Position numbers and translations under genes: made by a program. 64,000 nucleotides of DNA, taken from contig BNBX01000002.1 of the NCBI GenBank assembly GCA_014656175.1, positions 124,001-188,000 on the forward strand, read 5' to 3'. The notes beneath the pieces were generated by a model that was not told the origin of the DNA, searched no databases, and was given only the letters and a program-made list of their open reading frames with translations. Positions 37,366-46,550 of this stretch are shown here, piece after piece; within the stretch, counting starts at the first letter, position 1, and every line of letters begins with the position of its first letter. The DNA comes from Streptomyces werraensis. Lineage in GTDB: Bacteria > Actinomycetota > Actinomycetes > Streptomycetales > Streptomycetaceae.

Positions 37366-40300
37366 CGCTTCGGCTCCCCGTCGCTGGTGGTGTCCTTGTC
37401 CGTGTCCCGGCCGTCGAGCCGGGCGATCAGCTCCGCGCTGTCCCACTCGGCCGCCGTGCGGACCGTCCAGCCGGCCGCCGTGAATGCGCGTGCCTGGTCC
37501 TCGGCCTCGTAGTCCGGCTCGTCGCCGGCCGGGCGGGGGGCCCGGACCACGCCGATCAGGGCGTCCGGCCAGGCGAGATCGGCCTGCCAGCCGTGGCCGT
37601 CCAGTTCGTAGCCGTCCCGCGGGACCGGCACCGCCGCCGAGGCCAGCGCGTGGGCGAGGGCGGCGAGCCCCGGCTCCTCCGGGTCCAGCAACTCGATGAC
37701 CCGGTCCCAGCCGGGATCCCGGCCGTGGTGTGTGTCGCGGCGCTGCTCCGCCGCCGCCGGCTTCCGCGTGACGGTCTCGTCGACGGGGACGGCGGGGACG
37801 GCCGGTACGGCGGCGGCTTCCACGGCGGAGGGCTCCTCCGCGGGCCGGGGCACCGGGATACGTGCGGACGACAACCAGCCCTCTCCGCCGGTCACGGCGA
37901 GGACCTCGGGGTCGAAGCCGTCGAGCATGCCCGACGTCAGCTGCGCGCTGTCACCACCGCCGTGTTCGAGGAACTGCAGCACATTGCCCCACCAGAGCCA
38001 GGCGCGCCAGCGCCGCTTGTGAGCAGGCCCTTCCTCCAGGGCCGAGGCGGAGTCGTCGAGGATGGCCAGTCCCGTCCACACGGGTGGGGTCCGCCTGCCG
38101 TCAGCGGTCAGCACCAGGCGGCAGCCGGAGGCGTCGGAGCCGTACAGCATCCGCACCGGCCCGGAGGTCGTGGCGGGTACGTCTGCGCGCAGCGCCTCCC
38201 GGATGCCCGCCGCGGCATCGGCGCCGGTGAGGGCGGCGCCGCGGATCCCGGTGGCTCCGCTCATGCCCGCGGCCACCGCTTCCGCCCGCCGTCGCCAGCG
38301 TTCGGGATCGGGCGAGCGCAGGTAGGCCAGGAGCATCCGGGCCGGGTTGACCCACATGGTCTCGGCGAGTTCGCCGGGCAGCCCGCGGCCCACCCGGTCG
38401 TAGTAGTCGCGGGCGCGTTGCCGGCCGGTGGTGCCGTAGGGCGTCCACACGGAGGTGTCCGCGTCGGTCCCCGCGTACCCGGTGTCGTTGATCCGGCGGC
38501 GCCACGCCATCACGTCGTGGTAGGTCAGCTGGAACACCCGCAGCCCGTCGGCCCGTAGCCGGGTGCGCTTCACGGCGTCGTCCGCGAGCCGGTTGTGTTC
38601 GGGGGTGGCGTGGTACGCGTAGCCGTCGAGGTACAGCGCGACGCGCGGACTCGGGGAGTCCAGCCGCTCCAGGAGTATGTCGGGCCGGGTGCCGTCCAGG
38701 GCGCGCTGCTGGGAGACGCGCCAGCTGACGGTGGAGCCGTCCGGTGCCGTGAGCCGGAGGTCGAGGGCATAGGTGCCGGCCGAGGTGGTGTAGGCGTCCG
38801 CGGAGGCCTTCGATTTCGGCAGCTTGGCCCAGTCGCGCAGTGTCTCGACGAACAAGACCTCGAGGTCGCTCTCGGCCTGCCGCTGAATGGGGATGTCCTG
38901 GGTGGTCGTGACCGGTGAGGTGCGCCAGCGTTCCCCTTCGGCGCCGAGGAGTTCGTCCAGCATCTGCCGGACCTCGTTGCGGCTGACCTTGTCGTAGTCG
39001 GCGGCCGGCACCCGTCGCAGCAGGCACTGGTGGCAGCCGTCCATGCCCTTCTCCTGGCACGGGCAGTGCTCGATGACGTCGCGTGCCCTGAGCAGCACCT
39101 CCCGAAAGCCGTCCGCGGAGGCCAGCCGGTGCAGGTAGCCGGTGCCGCCGGGCAGCCGGTCGTAGACGACCAGGAAGCGCCGCGGCCAGTCGGTCTCCGG
39201 GTCGCCCGCGTCGTCGGGCATGGTCGCCTCGGCGATGTCGATGTGGTCGGGATCGCCGCCGTACCGGGCGGCGATCCCCGCGAACAGGGCGGCGGTGAAT
39301 GACGCGAGGCGCTCCTTGAAGCGGGCCACCGAGGCGGGCAGCAGGATGCGGACGGCCTCGGTGGTCAGTTCGTGGGCCAGCAGCAGGGGCACGTCCCGGC
39401 CGGCGCCCCGCGCTCCGGCCGTGCCCGCCGCGGCGCCGCTGATCCGGCGGCGCGGGCACCACAGCAGATGGTGTGCCGAGGCCGGGGCGCTCGCCGCGCC
39501 GGACTCGGTGAGCGCGTGCTGGGGCACGTCCACGACCGGCCTGCCGTCGGCCGTCGCGCCGCCGCACGAGGTGCAGACGTAGAACGGGTTGAGGCGGACG
39601 TCTTCCCCGGCGAGCGGCACGGTGCTGCTGCCGTCCTCGCGGTCGAGACCGAGGTTCAGGGTCCGGATCACGGCGTGGCGGGTGAAGTCCACGCCGAAGA
39701 CGGCCTTCTCGTGCCGCCAGGAGCCGGGAACGAGGCGGTCGGGGTCGATGTCGACGGTGGTGAGGGTCGCGTAGCGCCTGCGGTCGCGTTCGTCGCGGTC
39801 GTCGCGCACCCTGGCGTCCTCGCGCCTGTCGCGGGACAGCACGCGCCGGGGACGCAGCACGTACTGGACGCAGCCCGCGTCGGCGATCTCCCGGCCGCAG
39901 CAGCGCGGGCACGGCGTCGTGTCGCGCTCGGCGTTCTCGGTCCGCACGTAGCCGCAGGCGGGACAGAGCCGCCACACCGACCAGGAGCGCCGGTCGGGAC
40001 CGCCGATGTCGAGGGCGCGGACCACGTGCCGGTAGCCGTTGACGTAGAAGCTGTTGCCGGGGGCGAGTTCGGTCAGGGCGAGGGCGCTGGACCGTTCGTA
40101 GTCCCGGGTCTCGCTGCGGTACACCTTGGCCCCGGCCGGCCGGGCCCCCTCCTCCCGCGGGCCGTCCTCCTCGTCGGGGGTCTCCGACCAGTACAGCGTG
40201 GCTTCCAGCCGGGTGGTGGTGTCCGTCAGGCTGTAGTTCGGCAGCAGTCCGAGGTCCACCAGGGTGGCGTGGGCGGGGGACTGGCTCAGTTCCCGCAGCA

Positions 40301-43300
40301 GGTCCCCGGCGGCACGGCGCTCGGCCAGCAGTTCGCGCCGCTCCCGTTCCTGCGTGTCGTCGGACGAGGCGAGCTGCCCGGCCGCCTCGTCGATCGCCGC
40401 GATCCTGCGGCGTACCTCCTCGCGCCGGCCGGTCCAGTCCTCCTCCGCCTCCTGAAGCACCCGGACGATCCCGCCGGTGGCGTACGCGCGCAGTTCGTCC
40501 GCCGCGTGCTCCGAGACCCCCTCCATGTCGGTGTCCTGGCCGTCGCCGGCGGGGAACAGCGCGAGGAAGTCCTCCACGAGGCGGTCCCCGTGCGTCTGCG
40601 CGGCGTCGGCGAGATCCTGGCACCATCCGCTGCTGCCGAACAGCGCGGACGACAGCCGGGGCACGGGCGGGAGGGTCTCGCCGTCGGAGGTCCGCAGTTC
40701 CCTGCGGGCCGCCAGGTCCAGGAGCCGGGCGGTGTACTGGCGGCGCAGGATCTCCACGGCCGACAGGTAGCAGCCCGGCGGCAGGATGGTCCCGGCGATC
40801 ATCTCGCGTGGCTGGTCCAGGTAGTACAGGTCGCGTGCCCGGCGCCCGCCGAACGCGACCACCAGGGCGTTGCCGGTGCGTCGTCCGGCCCGCCCCGCCC
40901 GCTGCACGTAGTTGGCCGGCCCGGCGGGCAGGGAGCCGAGCAGGACGGCCGACAGGTCGCCGATGTCGATGCCGAGTTCCAGGGTGGGGGTGCACGACAG
41001 GACGTTGGGGTCGGTGTAGTGGGTGCCCGCCTTGAAGGCACGCTCGACACGCTCCCGTTCGGGACGGCTCAGCATGCCGGTGTGCTCGGCCGTCACCACG
41101 CGGAACGTCCCGCCCGTGAGGTACAGGCGCCGGTAGTAGTCCCGGCGGTAGTCCCGCTCCCGCACGGGCCGGTCGGGGCGGGCGGCGTCGAGCCCGGTGG
41201 CGGACAGGCCGGGCTGCGGCGCGGTGAGCCGTCCCTTGCACCGGTAGCGGGGGCAGGGGTGGCCGTACCAGCGGGTGCGCCGCTCGGGGACGACGACCTG
41301 CTGCCAGCCGCAGTCCTCGCAGGCGACGAAGGCCTTGTTGACGACGGCGTCGTCGAGCAGCCGTACCTGGATGTGACCGGGCTGGAGCCCGTACACCCGG
41401 GTCTGCCGGTCGCGGGTGGTGCGCGCCGACAGGACACCGGCGTCGGCGAGGTGGGGCAGCAGCCGACGCAGGTACTCGGTCGCGCCGGCGGCGTCCAGGC
41501 CCAGGCAACGACGCGTCCAGTCCTGGTACCAGCCCAGCCGTCCGGTGACCGCGTCGAACTCGGACCCGTCCTTCTGCCCGTCCAGCAGGAACCGCGGCGG
41601 GGCGACGCCCTCAGGGAAGGCGGGCATGCCGTCGGGCCTGCGCCCGGAGATGAGGTAGCGGCTGGTGCCGGCTTCCTTGATCCAGGCGTCGAGCCAGCGG
41701 TGCCGCACCGCGCCGCGCAGCCGCAGCCGCTCCAGCAGACCCCGGAGGTAGGCGAGATAGCGCTCGGGTGTGGGCAGCCCGCCCACGGCCAGCAGCTGGC
41801 CGGGCAGGGCCAGGTGCACGTCCCGGGCGAGTTCGGTGACGCCGTCGGGGTCGGCCACCGTCACCTCGGCCGCCGCGGTCCGGGTCAGTTCCAGGGTGCG
41901 GCCCATGCGGCTGCGCAGCCCGAACTCCATGACCGTCGCGAAGGCCAGCCGCTCCCCGATCAGCCGCCAGGTCCGTGCGTCGCCCGTGCCCCGGCCGGAC
42001 AGCAGCCGGTCGACGCCCGGCTCGTCGTGGAGGTCGGGCGGCACGACGGCGGCCAGCGCCTCGGGGTCGTCCACCGACTCCAGGACCAGCCCGATCAGCT
42101 CGTTGAGCGCGGTCGGAGCCCCCGATTCGTCCAGGTTGTGCGCGAGCAGCGAGCGCAGGGAGAACTTGTACGAGGCGTTCGCGACGTATCCCGCCCGGTG
42201 GGCGGCGTCCTGGGTGGAGTCGTTGAACAGCAGCGTCTTGCGTTCCTCCGGGACGAGCGCGATGTCGCCGCCGGTGAACAACTGGGTGACCGTCGCCGAG
42301 GCGAGAGCCGCCTGGGCGGTACCGAGGAAGCGGATGCTGTTGTCGGTGTGGCAGGCCGGGCACCGGTCGTCCTTCGCGGCCCGGTCGGCGCTCCTGCGGT
42401 CGAGCACGGCCAGCGCGAAACAGGCGTCGACCAGTTCCCCGTCGTCCGCGGGGGTGGGCAGCCGGTAGGTGCCCCGTGACCCGTCCAGGACGACGACGGA
42501 CAGCGGGTCGACGCCGCCCTGCGAGGGCCGGGCCCCGGTGAGCGCGTCCAGGGTCTGCCGCCGCTCACCGGGAGTGGCGGCGATAAAGTAGCGCAGGCGC
42601 CGCTTGTCCCGGCCCACACCGGCCCGCCAGATGCGGTCCTGCGCGGTGACGAGCTGCTGCGGGTCGGCCTCGGGGGACAGCGCGGCCCATCCGGAGCGCC
42701 CGCAGTTGCGGCAGTACACGGCCGGAAGGTGCACCTGGGCGGGGCGCGGGGTGGTGTCGGCGCCCGGCAGGGGCTGCGGCCGGCGGCTCGACGCGTACGA
42801 CGGCATGCTGCCGGAGGAGGCGTGCGCGTCCTCCTCACCGGACGGTGCGGCGTTGAGGGCGGCCCGGCGTGCGGCGGTCCGGTCGTCCTCGTACCAGCGG
42901 AACTCGGGGGCCGGTCCGACTCCGCGCAGCACGCGGGTCACGGGCCGCACCCACAGGTGCGCCTCGATGTGCAGCAGCGGCCGGGGCGCGCGCTCGTCGG
43001 AGTCCGGGTCGCGGGCGGCGGACAGCAGTGCCACGAACCGGGACAGCGCCTGGAGCGCCAGCCGGGGGTTCTCGCGCGCGGTGCGGCCCCAGGAGTAACC
43101 GAATCGGGGGCCCAGCCGGTCCCGCAGCGTCCACTCGTCCAGCGGTTCGCCGTCGAGCAGCGACAGCACGCCGAGGGTGAAGTCGTGCCGCTTCAGCAGC
43201 CGTCCGACGCGGAAGGCGTCCAGACCGGAACGGCCCAGCAGCCGGGTGGCGAGCGCGTCCAGGTCCAGCAGGTCGGGCCGGGCCTCGACGTCCGGCCCGC

Positions 43301-44297
43301 CGGACACGGCGACGACCTCCTGCGGGCTCGGCGGTTCGGGCAGCTCGTAGTCGACGGCGCCGGTGAACTGTTCGGCGGTCATCCGCTCCTCGCCGACGAC
43401 CGCGTCCGCCGGGAACGGCATGCCGAAGACCCGCGCCGCCACGTCGAGGATGCCCCCGGCCTCCTTCCCGGGCGCCCCCTCGCCGAGGGTCGCCGAGGTC
43501 GCCACCGGGCAGATCGACCCCAGGGGCCGGCCGGGCCGGGCCGCGCCGGTGGCGGCGGCGAGCCTGCGCAGCAGCATCGCCACGTCGGTGCCTTGCGCGC
43601 CGTCGTAGGTGTGGAACTCGTCCAGCACCACGTACGCGGGCTCGGCGCCATCCCACAGACCCCGGTCCTCGCCGCGCTGGAGCAGCAGGTCGAGCATCTT
43701 GTAGTTGGTGATCAGCACGTCGGGCGGTGACAGGCGCATCTCCTCGCGCCGTGTCATCACCCGCCGGAAGTCGGTGTCGGGCCGGTCGCCGATGTACAGC
43801 CCCGCCGTGACCTGGGCCAGCTCCGGACGCGCCAGGTACTCGGCGATGCGTCCCGCCTGGTCGGTGGCGAGCGCGTTCATGGGGTAGAGCAGCACCGCCT
43901 TGATCCCGCGCACGCCCTCGGCCTTCCGGCGCCGGCAGTGGTCCAGTACGGGGATCAGGAACGACTCGGTCTTGCCGGAGCCGGTGCCGGTGGTCACGAG
44001 CGTCGGCCGGGCGGACCCGTGCAGTGTGGACAGCCGGGCCCACGCCTTGGCCTGGTGCCGCCAGGGCGTGAACCCGGGGAATCCCGCGGACCACTCCACG
44101 TCCCGCCGCCAGCCGTCGCCCGCGACGTGGAACGGTGTCCGGATCCGCAGGTAGGGCCCGCGGAAGATGCCGGTCTCGGGGTGCCCGAGGAAGCGTTCGA
44201 GGGCGGCGCGGGTGGTCTCGTCGGCAAGCGCGTACGTCGTCGTGAGGTACTGCGTCAGACTGCCGCGGAGCTGCGCGGCGGCCATGGTGGGCTTCAC
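37362..44297 (-). CDS. DruE-like giant DUF1998 helicase with C-terminal nuclease-like domain
   Basis: A 2311-residue protein from GTG 44297 (GGGGGA six bases upstream; ATG 44285 is an alternative). The N-terminal SF2 lobe has Walker A TGTGSGKTE at 103-111 and DEFHTYDGAQGTD at 226-238. A middle region has zinc-ribbon pairs (CRNCG, CPACHTDN) and LLFNDSTQDAAHRAG. The second helicase lobe has TPTLELGIDIGDL and YVQRAGRAGRR. DUF1998 follows (LPGGTGYLHRL, CPCQEKGMDGCHQCLLRR near 1690). Around 1720-1880 a restriction-endonuclease-like module has RPDILLE and VALYLDGYAYH, as in DUF559/Vsr-related folds. Size and architecture match DruE of Druantia and, as a fusion, DrmA+DrmB of DISARM. DruA-D, DruM/F/G and a recognisable DruH are absent nearby. 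It is coupled to the RelE-UvrD gene. Confidence 0.9.
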   Translation of the reverse strand: MKPTMAAAQLRGSLTQYLTTTYALADETTRAALERFLGHPETGIFRGPYLRIRTPFHVAGDGWRRDVEWSAGFPGFTPWRHQAKAWARLSTLHGSARPTLVTTGTGSGKTESFLIPVLDHCRRRKAEGVRGIKAVLLYPMNALATDQAGRIAEYLARPELAQVTAGLYIGDRPDTDFRRVMTRREEMRLSPPDVLITNYKMLDLLLQRGEDRGLWDGAEPAYVVLDEFHTYDGAQGTDVAMLLRRLAAATGAARPGRPLGSICPVATSATLGEGAPGKEAGGILDVAARVFGMPFPADAVVGEERMTAEQFTGAVDYELPEPPSPQEVVAVSGGPDVEARPDLLDLDALATRLLGRSGLDAFRVGRLLKRHDFTLGVLSLLDGEPLDEWTLRDRLGPRFGYSWGRTARENPRLALQALSRFVALLSAARDPDSDERAPRPLLHIEAHLWVRPVTRVLRGVGPAPEFRWYEDDRTAARRAALNAAPSGEEDAHASSGSMPSYASSRRPQPLPGADTTPRPAQVHLPAVYCRNCGRSGWAALSPEADPQQLVTAQDRIWRAGVGRDKRRLRYFIAATPGERRQTLDALTGARPSQGGVDPLSVVVLDGSRGTYRLPTPADDGELVDACFALAVLDRRSADRAAKDDRCPACHTDNSIRFLGTAQAALASATVTQLFTGGDIALVPEERKTLLFNDSTQDAAHRAGYVANASYKFSLRSLLAHNLDESGAPTALNELIGLVLESVDDPEALAAVVPPDLHDEPGVDRLLSGRGTGDARTWRLIGERLAFATVMEFGLRSRMGRTLELTRTAAAEVTVADPDGVTELARDVHLALPGQLLAVGGLPTPERYLAYLRGLLERLRLRGAVRHRWLDAWIKEAGTSRYLISGRRPDGMPAFPEGVAPPRFLLDGQKDGSEFDAVTGRLGWYQDWTRRCLGLDAAGATEYLRRLLPHLADAGVLSARTTRDRQTRVYGLQPGHIQVRLLDDAVVNKAFVACEDCGWQQVVVPERRTRWYGHPCPRYRCKGRLTAPQPGLSATGLDAARPDRPVRERDYRRDYYRRLYLTGGTFRVVTAEHTGMLSRPERERVERAFKAGTHYTDPNVLSCTPTLELGIDIGDLSAVLLGSLPAGPANYVQRAGRAGRRTGNALVVAFGGRRARDLYYLDQPREMIAGTILPPGCYLSAVEILRRQYTARLLDLAARRELRTSDGETLPPVPRLSSALFGSSGWCQDLADAAQTHGDRLVEDFLALFPAGDGQDTDMEGVSEHAADELRAYATGGIVRVLQEAEEDWTGRREEVRRRIAAIDEAAGQLASSDDTQERERRELLAERRAAGDLLRELSQSPAHATLVDLGLLPNYSLTDTTTRLEATLYWSETPDEEDGPREEGARPAGAKVYRSETRDYERSSALALTELAPGNSFYVNGYRHVVRALDIGGPDRRSWSVWRLCPACGYVRTENAERDTTPCPRCCGREIADAGCVQYVLRPRRVLSRDRREDARVRDDRDERDRRRYATLTTVDIDPDRLVPGSWRHEKAVFGVDFTRHAVIRTLNLGLDREDGSSTVPLAGEDVRLNPFYVCTSCGGATADGRPVVDVPQHALTESGAASAPASAHHLLWCPRRRISGAAAGTAGARGAGRDVPLLLAHELTTEAVRILLPASVARFKERLASFTAALFAGIAARYGGDPDHIDIAEATMPDDAGDPETDWPRRFLVVYDRLPGGTGYLHRLASADGFREVLLRARDVIEHCPCQEKGMDGCHQCLLRRVPAADYDKVSRNEVRQMLDELLGAEGERWRTSPVTTTQDIPIQRQAESDLEVLFVETLRDWAKLPKSKASADAYTTSAGTYALDLRLTAPDGSTVSWRVSQQRALDGTRPDILLERLDSPSPRVALYLDGYAYHATPEHNRLADDAVKRTRLRADGLRVFQLTYHDVMAWRRRINDTGYAGTDADTSVWTPYGTTGRQRARDYYDRVGRGLPGELAETMWVNPARMLLAYLRSPDPERWRRRAEAVAAGMSGATGIRGAALTGADAAAGIREALRADVPATTSGPVRMLYGSDASGCRLVLTADGRRTPPVWTGLAILDDSASALEEGPAHKRRWRAWLWWGNVLQFLEHGGGDSAQLTSGMLDGFDPEVLAVTGGEGWLSSARIPVPRPAEEPSAVEAAAVPAVPAVPVDETVTRKPAAAEQRRDTHHGRDPGWDRVIELLDPEEPGLAALAHALASAAVPVPRDGYELDGHGWQADLAWPDALIGVVRAPRPAGDEPDYEAEDQARAFTAAGWTVRTAAEWDSAELIARLDGRDTDKDTTSDGEPKR

Positions 44298-44409
44298 GAC
44301 GGTCCCCCTTGCGATGCCGGTGCCCTGGTGATCGGTACCACCGTATATCCGCGGTGCGGGCGCTTCCGACGGCCAGGCGCCCGCCGGAGCCGCAGGTCAG
44401 GCGGGTCGG

Positions 44410-45042
44410 CTACCAGGCGGCCAGTTCGGCGATGAAGTCCTCGTACGACCGGTTCTTCCCTACGGGGCTGATGACCTTCCCGTCCTTGTCGAGCGCCTTC
44501 TCCATGATGCGGGGGGCGTCCGACACCTGATACGGAGGTCGCCACGGGTGCTCTCTGAGGACCTTCTTGGGGTCGTGGACCTTGGCGAGGTCGCAGCCCT
44601 TGTACCGGGACTTGAGGACCCAGGTGGAGTTGACCTTGGCGAAGGCGGAGGGAAACTGCATCAGCCAGGCTTCCATCTCGAAGGCCGCCAGCGCCACCGC
44701 CAGCGGGCAGGAGAAGGTGTTGCGGAGTTCGTTGCTGATCCGGGTGCGGACCTCGACGTACTTCTCCTCGTCCACCAGGTCGAGGTCCACGTGCACCACG
44801 AGGCCCGCCAGCTCCGCCCGTACCGATGCGCCCTGCACGAGGGTGCGCAGCCGGTTGATGCGCGGGGTCAGTTGCTTGTCGGCCGGTCCGAGGCTGGTCT
44901 TGTCCCGCAGGTTGACGATCTTCGCGTCCGGGCGGTGGGCCCGGACCAGGTGCCACAGGACCTTCCGGTCGAAGTCGCCCTCTCCCGCGACGACTATGAC
45001 CGCGTCCTTCTTTCCGCCGGCCTTCCCCTTGACCTTCCCCAT
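44410..45042 (-). CDS. TOPRIM-domain nuclease-like protein (DUF4276/RloB-like)
   Basis: A 210-residue protein starting MGKVKGKAGGKKDAVIVVAGEGDFD. The TOPRIM signature is clear: Glu21 in the first strand-loop (VVAGEGD) and the DxD motif D86/D88 in LVVHVDLDLVD. FEMEAWL near 118 is typical of DUF4276/RloB-type TOPRIM proteins. ATG 45042 shares its A with the TGA of the upstream ATPase (TGATG), so the pair forms one translational unit. Related ATPase-TOPRIM pairs include AbiL, OLD/Gabija and PARIS systems, in which the TOPRIM protein is a nuclease or toxin released or activated by the ATPase. The specific system is not identified. Confidence 0.8.
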   Translation of the reverse strand: MGKVKGKAGGKKDAVIVVAGEGDFDRKVLWHLVRAHRPDAKIVNLRDKTSLGPADKQLTPRINRLRTLVQGASVRAELAGLVVHVDLDLVDEEKYVEVRTRISNELRNTFSCPLAVALAAFEMEAWLMQFPSAFAKVNSTWVLKSRYKGCDLAKVHDPKKVLREHPWRPPYQVSDAPRIMEKALDKDGKVISPVGKNRSYEDFIAELAAW

Positions 45043-46256
45043 CAGAGCCCGCCCCCCAGCGTGTTCGCGAACCACAGTTCCCCGATTGGCATGCCTTCGG
45101 ACGCTTCGATGACCTCGCGCACCTCGTCCGGTGTGAGTGCCGGGATGCGCGACGCCCCGTCCGCGTCCCGCTCGCAGACGACGAACTCGTCCGGGGTCAG
45201 TTCGCTGACGAAAACGGGGGAGTGCGTGGTGACCAGGAACTGCGCCCGGCGGCTCGCCTCCCGCAGCCGCACCGCGAGGAGTTCCAACGCGTGCGGATGG
45301 ATGCCGTGGTCGATCTCTTCGATGCAGGTGAGGGTCGGCGGCTCGGGGTCGTGGAAGACGGCCAGGAGGCACAGGACGCGCACTGTGCCGAAGGAGGCGT
45401 CCTCCAGTCGGGTGCGCCCCCGCAGGCCTTCTTCCTCGAGTTCGACGGACAGGTGGTCGTACGTCCCCGGGGTGTCCACCACGTGGATGTCGCGGATCTG
45501 CGGGATCACCGCCCTGACGTCATCCAGCAGCGCCTCCCAGACGTGCCTTCGGCCGTCCTCGTCCCGCAGGGCCCGCAGCGCCTTCAGGAAGTCCGCGAGG
45601 TTGGAGGCGTCCTCCCGCAGGTGCCCCGAATCGGTGATCGGAGACGGCTCCCGCGCCTTCCGCACGTCCGGGTCGAACACCCGGATCTCGGAGATGTGCC
45701 GTTTGATCTCCCGCACCGCGCCGGCCGTCGGGCTGCTGTCGGCACGGGGCACCCCCCGGTGGAGCGCGGACGCCATCCCGTGCAGGTCGACGCTCTCCCA
45801 CGGACCGTCGGCCGCGAGAGGGCTACTGATCTCGACTGCCGCGCTCTTGAAGTCGAGGGAGGTCTCCGTGTCCTGGCGCGGGTGCTGGGTGAACCGCTCG
45901 CGCCGGTAGAGGACAGGGGTGCGCGAGGACCCCCGACGCAGGTTGACGCTCAGCTCGTAGCTGTCGGGCTGCTCCTTCGACGCGAACTCCGACCAGATGC
46001 CCTCGACCCCGACCGTGATCCGGGACACCTGCCGGGGACCGCCCCGGAAGGCCACGGCCTCGAAGCCGCCCAGCCCCTCCAGCGCCTTCTCGATCCCGCC
46101 CTTGGACACACAGCGCAAGTACTCCAACGCGTGGAAGACGTTCGACTTGCCCGCCGCGTTCGGACCGACCATGACGGTCAGTGGTCCGAGGGGCAGCTTC
46201 ACGTCGGTGAGGGTGCGGAAGTTTCGCACGGTCAGACCGAGTATCCGGTGGTTCAC
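45042..46256 (-). CDS. AAA_21/ABC-type ATPase (RecF/OLD-like sensor of an ATPase-TOPRIM pair)
   Basis: A 404-residue SMC/ABC-like ATPase: Walker A GPNAAGKSN at 31-39 right after LTVRNFRTLTDVKLPLGPLTVMV, a long insert, a signature-like EDASFGTVR near 293, Walker B TCIEEIDHGIHP near 318 and the switch His in LVTTHSPVF near 346. The family acts as sensor or scaffold in AbiL, PARIS, Septu/retron and OLD systems. The start at GTG 46256 has only a weak site (GAGGC directly upstream). The downstream TOPRIM gene is fused by a TGATG junction. No methylase or other gene belongs obviously to this pair. Confidence 0.85.
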   Translation of the reverse strand: MNHRILGLTVRNFRTLTDVKLPLGPLTVMVGPNAAGKSNVFHALEYLRCVSKGGIEKALEGLGGFEAVAFRGGPRQVSRITVGVEGIWSEFASKEQPDSYELSVNLRRGSSRTPVLYRRERFTQHPRQDTETSLDFKSAAVEISSPLAADGPWESVDLHGMASALHRGVPRADSSPTAGAVREIKRHISEIRVFDPDVRKAREPSPITDSGHLREDASNLADFLKALRALRDEDGRRHVWEALLDDVRAVIPQIRDIHVVDTPGTYDHLSVELEEEGLRGRTRLEDASFGTVRVLCLLAVFHDPEPPTLTCIEEIDHGIHPHALELLAVRLREASRRAQFLVTTHSPVFVSELTPDEFVVCERDADGASRIPALTPDEVREVIEASEGMPIGELWFANTLGGGL

Positions 46257-46550
46257 GCCTCGCGCCCATCGTGGAACGGCCGGGCGCTCGCGCCCGGTCA
46301 GCGAACTGGTCGGCGCACGGCGGACGGTCCCGAGGCATGCCGCTGAGTGCCGCTCAGTTCCCCATGTGCATCGTCCACTTGGCGTGTCCGACCACCGAGC
46401 ATCACGAAGCGTACAACTTGCGTCACACCGTCACCAGGTGGTTGAACACATCGGCCACGCGGGCCGAAATCGCTCTCTTTTCAACCGCCGTGAGGTGAAC
46501 GGACCCTGACAGGAAGGGATGCGCACGGACGGTGCCGAGGGGGAGCCGCG

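Noticed and set aside
38101-41508. A long minus-strand frame of over 1100 codons inside the DruE-like gene
   Set aside because: It is a GC-frame shadow with R/P/G-rich composition and no motifs; the overlapping frame has the helicase signatures.
39372-42479. A long plus-strand frame of 1035 codons
   Set aside because: It is antisense to the DUF1998 helicase, composed of V/G/Q/H-rich shadow sequence with no domain.
37362-44297. Canonical Druantia type I, II or III
   Set aside because: DruA-D, DruM/F/G and a recognisable DruH are missing; the coupled partner is a UvrD helicase.
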